Assembly (NCBI GenBank): GCA_030425945.1
Contig: JAUHZL010000056.1
Span: 1 to 10,963, forward strand
DNA: 10,963 nucleotides
Origin: Alphaproteobacteria bacterium
Lineage (GTDB): Bacteria > Pseudomonadota > Alphaproteobacteria > Rhodobacterales > Rhodobacteraceae
Direction: 5' to 3'
Below the pieces are notes generated by a model that had not been told where the DNA came from, searched no databases, and worked only from the letters and a program-made list of their open reading frames with translations. Each line of letters begins with the position of its first letter. The first letter of the stretch is position 1. This document shows positions 6,100 to 10,963 of the stretch, piece by piece. The translations under genes and the position numbers were made by a program.

Positions 6100-7868
6100 G
6101 TCACGCCCCCGGGCCCGCCGTGGCGGCGGATGTCCTCGAAATTCGCCACCGTCGCCCGCAGGACCTCGTCGCGCGGGCCGAAGGCCTTGCGCATCCCGCC
6201 TTCGAGCACCAGCAGCATGTCGCAATGCTGGATCGCGGCCGGGCGGTGCGCCATGATCAGCACCGAGCGCCCGTCTTCCTTCATCGTCTGGATCGCGTGG
6301 TTCAGCGCCATCGACCCGGCGTTGTCGAGGTTCGAGTTCGGCTCGTCCAGCACCAGCAGCACCGGATCGCCGTAGAGCGCGCGCGCCAGCCCGATCCGTT
6401 GCACCTGCCCGCCCGACAGGCGCTGGTTCGCGGCGCGGATCTCGGTGTCGTAGCCGTCGGGAAGCTGCAGGATCATCTCGTGCGCGTCGGCCTTCTGGGC
6501 CGCGCGGACCACTGCGGCATCGTCTGGCTCGGCGTCCATCCGGGCGATGTTCTCCTTGATCGTGCCATCGAACAGCCGGACCTGCTGCGGCAGGTAGCCG
6601 ATCGTGCGCCCAAGCGTGTCGGGATCGTACTGCGCCAGCGTCGCGCCGTGCAGCCGGATCGATCCGGTGGCGGGCGGCCACAGCCCGACCAGCGCCTTGG
6701 CCAGCGTGGACTTGCCCGCGCCGGTGGGGCCGATGACACCGACCGCTTGTCCGGGCGCGACCGAGAAGCGGACCATGCGCAGGGCGGCGCTGCGCTCGCC
6801 CGGCGGCACCACGGTCAGGTCGCGCACGTCGAGGCGGGCCAGCGGCCGGGGCAGGGTGGTGCGCGTCGGTTCCGGCGGGATGTCGTCGAGCAGCGCGATC
6901 AGCCGGGACCGGCCTTCGAGCGCCCGCTGGATCATCGCCCATTGCCCGACGGTCTGCTCGATCGGGGCCAGCCCGCGCCCGAGCAGGATCGACGAGGCGA
7001 TCATCACCCCGGCGGAGACTTCCTCGCGCAGCACCAGATAGGCGCCGAGGCCCAGCATGGCCGATTGCAGGAACATCCGGAGGCCCCGCGTCGCCGACGA
7101 GAACCCGCCGGACCGGTCCGACGCCGACAGCGACCGGGCCAGCGCGGTCTGGCGCAGGCGGTTCCAGCGGCGGAAGGCGGCCTCGCGCATGCCGAGGGCG
7201 TTGATCGTCTCGCCATCCGCGAGCAGTTGCGCGGCCATCACGTCGCCCGCAGTCCCGGTCGCCTGTGCCGTGCGCAGGTCCGCGCCGGTCAGGCGCTGGT
7301 TCAGGGCGGCGATGACGATCAGGACGACCCCGCCGCCGAGGGCGAGCAGGCCAAGCCACGGATGGAACAGGAAGATCGCCGCGATGAAGAACGGCGTCCA
7401 GGGAATGTCGAACAGCGCCAGCAGCACCTGGCTGCCGTAGAGCCGCTGGATCGCTTCGAGGTCCTGCAGCCCGGTCGCGCCGCGCCCGCCGCCCTTGTGC
7501 AGCGACAGCTTCAGCAGCGCGTCGTAGACCCGGCGGTCGAGCGCCGTCTGCAGCCGTCCCCCGGCCCGCGCCATGACACGCCCGCGCGCGAAGTCCAGCG
7601 CCGCCATCATCGTGTAGAGGAAGGCGATCAGCAGCGTGAGGGTCAGCAGCGTCTCTTCCGAGCGCGAGCTCAGCACCCGGTCGTAGACCTGCAGCATGTA
7701 GATCGGCCCGCTCAGCATCAGCAGGTTCACGAAGACCGAGAACAGGAAGACCGAGCCGAACAGCGGCACGTTCTGGCGGAACACGTCGCCAAGCGATGTG
7801 CGCGCGTCGCCGATGCTGCGCGGCCGGGCGGCATGAACGACGGTCGTCTGCGGGTGTCCGCTGCTCAT
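6096..7868 (-). CDS. Type I secretion ABC transporter, permease/ATPase fusion (PrtD-like)
   Basis: 590 residues from the ATG at 7868. The N-terminal half carries the six-helix exporter domain, starting near VPLFGSVFLFSVFVNLLMLS and the PIYMLQVYDRVLSSRSEETL segment typical of PrtD-type proteins. The ATPase domain has Walker A GPTGAGKST (380-388), Q-loop PQQ near 427-429, signature LSGGQ (484-488), Walker B VLLVLDE (503-509), D-loop SNLD and the switch His541 in MAHRP. All catalytic residues are intact. There is no N-terminal C39 peptidase or C39-like domain, which separates it from bacteriocin exporters and from HlyB and points to RTX protease/lipase-type cargo. A GTG at 7961 would add 31 residues of low-quality sequence; the ATG at 7868 gives a family-length protein, though its ribosome site is weak. 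It heads a two-gene unit with hlyD; no cargo or TolC gene is in view. Confidence 0.94.
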   Translation of the reverse strand: MSSGHPQTTVVHAARPRSIGDARTSLGDVFRQNVPLFGSVFLFSVFVNLLMLSGPIYMLQVYDRVLSSRSEETLLTLTLLIAFLYTMMAALDFARGRVMARAGGRLQTALDRRVYDALLKLSLHKGGGRGATGLQDLEAIQRLYGSQVLLALFDIPWTPFFIAAIFLFHPWLGLLALGGGVVLIVIAALNQRLTGADLRTAQATGTAGDVMAAQLLADGETINALGMREAAFRRWNRLRQTALARSLSASDRSGGFSSATRGLRMFLQSAMLGLGAYLVLREEVSAGVMIASSILLGRGLAPIEQTVGQWAMIQRALEGRSRLIALLDDIPPEPTRTTLPRPLARLDVRDLTVVPPGERSAALRMVRFSVAPGQAVGVIGPTGAGKSTLAKALVGLWPPATGSIRLHGATLAQYDPDTLGRTIGYLPQQVRLFDGTIKENIARMDAEPDDAAVVRAAQKADAHEMILQLPDGYDTEIRAANQRLSGGQVQRIGLARALYGDPVLLVLDEPNSNLDNAGSMALNHAIQTMKEDGRSVLIMAHRPAAIQHCDMLLVLEGGMRKAFGPRDEVLRATVANFEDIRRHGGPGGVT

Positions 7869-7982
7869 TTGCGCCCCGGTCGCCTCTTGGCTTGTTGCCG
7901 AAATGCCGCGCCCGGGGGGTGAAATCCGCGAGCCTGTCGCGCCGCCCCGGTGCTGACGCACTCTCGGTTGGTATTTCCCGTC

Positions 7983-8011
7983 AGTATATTTAGATGATGT
8001 CGAAAGACCAA
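7983..8011 (-). promoter_or_regulatory. Possible sigma-70-type promoter for the type I secretion genes
   Basis: On the minus strand TTGGTC (8011-8006), a 17-base spacer and TATACT (7988-7983) form a plausible -35/-10 pair. The transcript would start near 7976, about 108 bases before the ABC start codon. The same AT-rich island gives TATATT (7985-7990) on the plus strand, which could be the -10 of the mlaA operon, although no good -35 is found for it. The element overlaps the first codons of the longest mlaA reading. Confidence 0.35.
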
Positions 8012-8830
8012 ACCTGCCCCGGATCGAGCCTGCTTTTGTCGCTTCTTGTGTCCAATTTGAAACGTCCCGTTGCGATCCTCGCGGTGCTCGCTGTCCTGGC
8101 GCTATCGGCCTGTTCGGCCCCGGCCAGCCGCGACGCGGTCTACGATCCGGCGCAGCCGTTCAACCGCATGTCCCACGGGATCAACAAGGGCGTGGACCGG
8201 GTCCTGCTGCGCCCGGCCTCGCAGCTGTACGCGGCGGCGGTGCCCGCGCCGGTGGCGGCCGGGGTGAACAACGTCGCGTCGAACCTGTCCGAGCCCTCTG
8301 CCGTGGTGAACGATGTCCTGCAGGGCAACCTCGAGGACGGGGTCCACACGACCTTCCGGTTCCTGCTGAACAGCACGGTGGGCTTTGCCGGGCTCTTCGA
8401 CGTGGCCGCCTCGATCGGGCTTGAGAAGCGCGACTCGGACTTCGGCGAGACGCTGCATGTCTGGGGGGCGGGCGAGGGCGCCTATCTCGAACTGCCGTTC
8501 CTCGGCCCGTCCACGACCCGCGATTTCGTCGGCGTCGTGGTGGACGGGGCGATGAACCCGACGCGGCTCGCCTTCACCTCCACGGAGGAGCGTCAGGCGA
8601 TCCGGCGGCTCAAGGGGGTGGACCTCGTGGGGGACCGCGCGCAGAATGGCGGCGTGATCGACGATCTTCTCTATGAAAGCGCCGACAGCTACATCGCCTT
8701 GCGTGGCCTCTACTTGCAGAACCGGCGCTACGCGCTTTCGGGCGGGACGGTCGGTTCGGAATTGGACCCTTTCTATGACCCGTTCTCCGACCCCTTCGCT
8801 GCCCCGTTCTCGCTGCCGAACCGTCCCTGA
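7994..8830 (+). CDS. mlaA: Outer-membrane phospholipid-removal lipoprotein MlaA (VacJ)
   Basis: 278 residues as drawn. A lipobox LSAC puts the lipidated Cys at position 40, after the hydrophobic stretch VAILAVLAVLAL. The MlaA family body follows: YDPAQPFNRMSHGINKGVDR, NLSEPSAVVNDVLQGNLEDG, RFLLNSTVGFAGLFDVAA, DFGETLHVWGAGEGAYLELP and FLGPSTTRD. MlaA sits in the outer membrane, pulls misplaced phospholipids from the outer leaflet and hands them to MlaC. The start is uncertain: no ribosome site precedes ATG 7994 or 7997, and the first 21 codons look unlike the rest. An in-frame GTG at 8048 or TTG at 8057 would give a conventional lipoprotein signal; TTG 8057 reads MKRPVAILAVLAVLALSAC. The C-terminus is a DPF repeat tail that overlaps mlaC. 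MlaC directly downstream supports the assignment. Confidence 0.92.
   Translation: MMSKDQTCPGSSLLLSLLVSNLKRPVAILAVLAVLALSACSAPASRDAVYDPAQPFNRMSHGINKGVDRVLLRPASQLYAAAVPAPVAAGVNNVASNLSEPSAVVNDVLQGNLEDGVHTTFRFLLNSTVGFAGLFDVAASIGLEKRDSDFGETLHVWGAGEGAYLELPFLGPSTTRDFVGVVVDGAMNPTRLAFTSTEERQAIRRLKGVDLVGDRAQNGGVIDDLLYESADSYIALRGLYLQNRRYALSGGTVGSELDPFYDPFSDPFAAPFSLPNRP
8765..8812 (+). repeat. Four imperfect 12-base tandem repeats encoding (D/A)PFx at the MlaA C-terminus
   Basis: The units are GACCCTTTCTAT, GACCCGTTCTCC, GACCCCTTCGCT and GCCCCGTTCTCG, starting at 8765, 8777, 8789 and 8801. They encode DPFY-DPFS-DPFA-APFS (residues 258-273 of the long MlaA form). The mlaC start codon at 8775 sits at the junction of units 1 and 2, so the repeat is also read in a second frame as the mlaC N-terminus. 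Confidence 0.8.
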
Positions 8831-9422
8831 CGCGACCCGGCGCGCCCTGCTCGGGGCGGCGCTGGCCCTGCCGCTGACCGGTCTGCTGCCGCGCGACGCC
8901 GTCGCCCTGACCGAGGCCGCCGCCGCCGCCCTCGTGCAGCGGGTGGTCAGTGACATCAACCGCGTGATCGCCTCCGGTCGGACCGGCAGCCCGCTCTACA
9001 GCGATTTCGAGCGCATCTTCGCGAGCTACTCCGACGTGCGGGTCATTGCCGGGTCGGTGCTGGGACCGGTGGCGCGCACGCTCTCCAGCAGCCAGCAGAC
9101 CGCCTTCATCGCGGCCTTCCAGGGCTACATGGCCCGCAAGTACGGACGCCGCTTCACCGAGTTCAAGGGCGGCACCGTCGAGGTCAGCCGCACCGTGCCG
9201 GTCAACAACTACGTCGAGGTGCAGTCGGTTGCCCGCCTGCCGGGCCGCTCCCCGATCGACGTCAGCTTCCTCGTCTCCGACCGCGACGGGCAGAACCGCT
9301 TCTTCGATATCCGCATCGAGGGCGTCAGCCTGCTGCGCACCGAGCGCGACGAGATCGGCGTGATGCTCGACCAGCGGCAGGGCAACATCGACCGGCTCAT
9401 CGCGGACCTGCGCACGCTGTGA
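8775..9422 (+). CDS. mlaC: Periplasmic phospholipid-binding protein MlaC (Ttg2D-like)
   Basis: 215 residues from the ATG at 8775. After an Arg/Pro-rich leader comes TRRALLGAALALPLTGLLP (21-39), a signal peptide with a twin-arginine-like n-region at Arg22-Arg23. The mature part shows the MlaC pattern: AAALVQRVVSDINRVIASG, YSDFERIFASYSDVRVIAGS, AFQGYMARKYGRRFTEFKGG, VQSVARLPGRSPIDVSFLVS, FFDIRIEGVSLLRTERDEIG and QRQGNIDRLIADLRTL. It ferries phospholipid across the periplasm between MlaA and the inner-membrane MlaFED complex, which is not encoded here. The only in-frame ATG giving a signal peptide is at 8775, 56 bases inside mlaA, with at best a weak ribosome site, so reading probably depends on mlaA translation. 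The GTGA at the end overlaps the next gene. Confidence 0.87.
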   Translation: MTRSPTPSLPRSRCRTVPDATRRALLGAALALPLTGLLPRDAVALTEAAAAALVQRVVSDINRVIASGRTGSPLYSDFERIFASYSDVRVIAGSVLGPVARTLSSSQQTAFIAAFQGYMARKYGRRFTEFKGGTVEVSRTVPVNNYVEVQSVARLPGRSPIDVSFLVSDRDGQNRFFDIRIEGVSLLRTERDEIGVMLDQRQGNIDRLIADLRTL

Positions 9423-10159
9423 GCGCGGACATCGCCGGGCTGCCTGACCCGGCGGTCTGGGCCTTCGCCTCGGCCGCCGTTCTTCTCGGGACGATCCTGC
9501 AGCGCCTTGCGGGGCAGGGCTTCGGCATGCTCGCGGCCCCGCTGGTGGCGCTGGTCGCCCCGCAGATGCTGCCGGCGACGCTGCTGTTTCTCGGGGCGGT
9601 GGTCGGCTTTTCCGCGACGGCGGTCGACCCGTCCGCCCTCGATCGCCGGGCCTTGCTGCCCGCACTCATCGGGCGGGCCGCCGGGGCGGTGCTGGCCGCG
9701 CTGATCGCCGTTTGCCTGCACGAAACCGGCGGCATCGCCGTCGCGGTGGGCCTCGTCGTCTGGCTGGGCGTGCTGTTGTCGCTGACCGGGCTCCGGGTGG
9801 CGATCACGCCGCTCTCGCTGGTCTCGGCGGGCACGCTGGCGGGGATCATGGGCACGCTGACGGCCATCGGGGCGCCGCCCATGGCGCTCCTCTACCAGCA
9901 CCAGGAGGCGCGGCATGCCGCGGCGATGCAGAACGCGGTCTTCGCCTTCGGGATGGTCGTCTCGGTCGCGGCGCTGGCCTGGCAGGGACTGGTGCGGGCG
10001 GAAACGCTGGTCTTCGCCGCCAGCCTGCTGCCCGGCGTGGCGCTGGGCCTGTGGCTGGCGCGTCCGCTGGCCGCCCGGGTAGCGCGCCGCCGCATCCGCC
10101 CCGTGGCGCTGGGCCTCGCGGCGACGGCGGCGACGATCCTGCTGGTCCGGTCGTTCTGA
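9419..10159 (+). CDS. TauE/SafE-family membrane permease (putative anion exporter)
   Basis: 246 residues, strongly hydrophobic, with about eight membrane segments. The first is VWAFASAAVLLGTILQRL and the last PVALGLAATAATILLV. The family traits are the Gly-rich early motif LAGQGFGMLAAPLVALVAP with a following leader into the second helix, and the second-half repeat beginning LVSAGTLAGIMGTLTAIGAP and continuing PPMALLYQHQ. Members export or import sulfite, sulfoacetate, sulfolactate and similar anions, but substrate cannot be told from sequence. The GTG at 9419 is used because it overlaps the mlaC stop (GTGA, 4 bases) and no nearby ATG precedes the first helix. The overlap suggests cotranscription with mlaAC. 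A functional tie to lipid transport is not known to me. Confidence 0.87.
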   Translation: MSADIAGLPDPAVWAFASAAVLLGTILQRLAGQGFGMLAAPLVALVAPQMLPATLLFLGAVVGFSATAVDPSALDRRALLPALIGRAAGAVLAALIAVCLHETGGIAVAVGLVVWLGVLLSLTGLRVAITPLSLVSAGTLAGIMGTLTAIGAPPMALLYQHQEARHAAAMQNAVFAFGMVVSVAALAWQGLVRAETLVFAASLLPGVALGLWLARPLAARVARRRIRPVALGLAATAATILLVRSF

Positions 10160-10274
10160 CACTCGCGTCTTGACCTGACCTTCCGCACCTGCCACGCGGA
10201 CCCAAGCCTGCCGGGCCCCGGCCGCCCCCTGAGCCCCGCCGCCCGTGCCGAACCCCGCCCCGAGGAGATCCCGG
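10160..10274. other. C-rich, G-poor spacer of 115 bases, possible Rho-dependent termination region
   Basis: Between the permease stop and the next start the plus strand is strongly C-rich: by hand count about 49 C and 23 G in 10171-10260. That composition is what Rho loading sites look like, and no stem-loop with a U-tract is present. A TTGACC at 10170-10175 resembles a -35 box, but no fitting -10 follows 16-18 bases on. No RNA gene or ORF of its own is seen. Confidence 0.3.
10262..10267 (+). promoter_or_regulatory. Shine-Dalgarno GAGGAG that fixes the SRPBCC gene start
   Basis: GAGGAG stands 7 bases before the ATG at 10275. An in-frame ATG-like upstream start (GTG at 10245) would place this site inside the coding region and add ten Pro/Arg-rich residues, so 10275 is preferred. 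Confidence 0.75.
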
Positions 10275-10769
10275 ATGACTGACGCCGCTGACCTGCCCCC
10301 CGGCCCGTGGTACGGCTGGCCCCTCGACCGGGAAATCGTGCTTGCCCGCGTGGTGAACGCCCCGCGTGATCGCGCCTTCCGCGCCTGGACCGACCCCGCG
10401 CAGATCGTGCAATGGTTCGGCCCCGAGGGCTTCCGCATCTCGTCGCACGGGATCGACATCCGCACCGGCGGGCACTGGCGCTTCGACATGATCGCGCCCG
10501 ATGGCACGCGCTTTCCGAACCGGATGGATTTCCTGCGTATCCTGCCGCCCGCCCGGATCGAGGTGATCCACGGCAGCGACCGCGACCCCGACCCGCAGGC
10601 GTTCCGGATGCTGGTCGGCTTCGATCAGCAGGCGAACGGAAAGACCGTCGTGACCCTTCGCCAGATGCACCCGAGCGCCGCGCGCCGCGAGGCCGTCATC
10701 GGGTTCGGCGCGGTCGAGTTCGGCGGCCAGACGCTGGGCAAGCTGGCCGCCCATCTCGAACGCGGGTGA
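10275..10769 (+). CDS. SRPBCC-domain protein of the AHSA1 (Aha1/CalC-like) family
   Basis: 164 residues. The opening EIVLARVVNAPRDRAFRAWT (20-39) followed by DPAQIVQWFGPEGF (40-53) is the standard start of AHSA1 proteins. GGHWRFDMIAPDGTRF (65-80) and the closing region around GFGAVEFGGQTLGKLAAHLE (143-162) fit the rest of the helix-grip fold. The fold encloses a hydrophobic pocket for a small ligand; most bacterial members have no known ligand. Many are encoded next to an ArsR-type repressor, but none is seen here. There is no signal peptide, so it should be cytoplasmic. The ATG at 10275 follows GAGGAG by 7 bases. The gene ends 12 bases before the stop of the convergent aminotransferase, with no room for a separate terminator. 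Confidence 0.88.
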   Translation: MTDAADLPPGPWYGWPLDREIVLARVVNAPRDRAFRAWTDPAQIVQWFGPEGFRISSHGIDIRTGGHWRFDMIAPDGTRFPNRMDFLRILPPARIEVIHGSDRDPDPQAFRMLVGFDQQANGKTVVTLRQMHPSAARREAVIGFGAVEFGGQTLGKLAAHLERG

Positions 10770-10781
10770 TCGGCGCGGGCG

Positions 10782-10963
10782 TCAGACCCCGACCGCGACG
10801 ATGGCCTCGGCCAGCTTCGGCACCGTCTCGGCATTGAGCCCGGCGATGTTCATGCGGCTGTCGCCGACCATGTAGATGCCGTGCTCGGTGCGCAGGCGCT
10901 CGACCTGTTCGGGGCTCGCCCCGATCCGCGAGAACATGCCCCGGTGCGCGCCGATGAAGGCGA
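10782..10963 (-). CDS. Class I aminotransferase (aromatic/aspartate type), C-terminal 59 residues
   Basis: The minus strand reads in from the right edge for 59 codons to a TGA at 10784-10782. The sequence includes RGMFSRIGASPEQVERLRTE, then HGIYMVGDSRMNIAGLN, then TVPKLAEAIVAVGV. This is the C-terminal small-domain end of the AspC/TyrB group of PLP-dependent aminotransferases. The Arg in GDSRMNIAG matches the conserved arginine that binds the substrate alpha-carboxylate (Arg386 of the pig enzyme numbering). The lysine that carries PLP and the rest of the enzyme lie outside the window, so aspartate and aromatic specificity cannot be separated. The gene is convergent with the SRPBCC gene. Confidence 0.85.
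   Translation of the reverse strand, partial: AFIGAHRGMFSRIGASPEQVERLRTEHGIYMVGDSRMNIAGLNAETVPKLAEAIVAVGV

Noticed and set aside
6100..7359. 420 open codons upstream of and in frame with hlyD
   Set aside because: It lies inside the ABC gene in another frame. The HlyD family start (short tail then one membrane helix) fits the ATG at 6099.
6120..7922. 600-codon open frame on the plus strand, antisense to the ABC exporter gene
   Set aside because: It is rich in Arg, Gln, Gly, His and Pro with no recognisable domain, and lies opposite a gene with every ABC motif intact. It is the usual antisense shadow of GC-rich coding DNA.
7968..7990. TTGGTA and TATATT as a plus-strand promoter for mlaA
   Set aside because: The spacing is 11 bases, far short of the 16-18 needed, so the two hexamers cannot work together as a normal promoter.
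8102..8959. 285-codon minus-strand frame opposite mlaA and mlaC
   Set aside because: No domain, repetitive Arg/Val/Gly composition, and it covers two confidently identified genes on the other strand.
9209..10507. 432-codon minus-strand frame opposite mlaC, the permease and the SRPBCC gene
   Set aside because: Composition is almost wholly Arg, Gln, Gly, Asp and His, and it crosses three real plus-strand genes.
1..10963. Defence island, prophage, CRISPR or biosynthetic cluster
   Set aside because: None of the genes matches such a system, there are no spaced repeats or integrase/transposase motifs, and composition appears even across the window.

Overview
The window is GC-rich, gene-dense chromosomal DNA. 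Its gene set and protein motifs (RsmD, MlaA/MlaC, PrtD-type ABC exporter, COG3146 acyltransferase) fit an alphaproteobacterium, most likely the Rhodobacteraceae/Rhodobacterales; that placement is inferred from style and content, not from a search. No tRNA, rRNA, CRISPR array, insertion sequence, phage gene or toxin-antitoxin pair was seen. No stretch longer than about 125 bases lacks a gene.

Layout, left to right. (1) Minus strand, 1-1350: an FAD-dependent ferredoxin-type reductase followed, with a 4-base overlap, by the start of rsmD, which runs off the left edge. (2) Plus strand, 1435-1923: a Prx5-like peroxiredoxin, divergent from the reductase and closed by a GC-rich hairpin. (3) Minus strand, 1967-4728: two overlapping pairs. 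One is a FemAB-like N-acyltransferase with pterin-4a-carbinolamine dehydratase; the other is a RidA-family protein with a glycerophosphodiester phosphodiesterase. (4) Minus strand, 4795-7868: a type I secretion ABC transporter and its HlyD-family membrane-fusion protein, again overlapping by 4 bases. (5) Plus strand, 7994-10159, divergent from the exporter: the outer-membrane lipoprotein MlaA, the periplasmic phospholipid carrier MlaC and a TauE/SafE-family permease, in a tight run. (6) Plus strand, 10275-10769: an AHSA1/SRPBCC protein. (7) Minus strand from 10782 to the right edge: the C-terminus of an aromatic/aspartate-type aminotransferase.

The functional groups visible are envelope work (the Mla outer-membrane lipid-asymmetry components and a type I secretion pair, probably sharing a divergent control region near 7980-8010) and small metabolic or repair enzymes (peroxiredoxin, RidA, PCD, GDPD). 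The Mla inner-membrane complex (MlaFED), the TolC-like partner and any RTX substrate are not in this window.

I do not see a clearly new biological system; this looks like ordinary core genome. The points most worth a second look are the uncertain start of mlaA within a promoter-like AT-rich island, a 12-base tandem repeat at the mlaA 3' end in which the mlaC start codon lies, and the five 4-base stop/start overlaps that link mostly unrelated functions.
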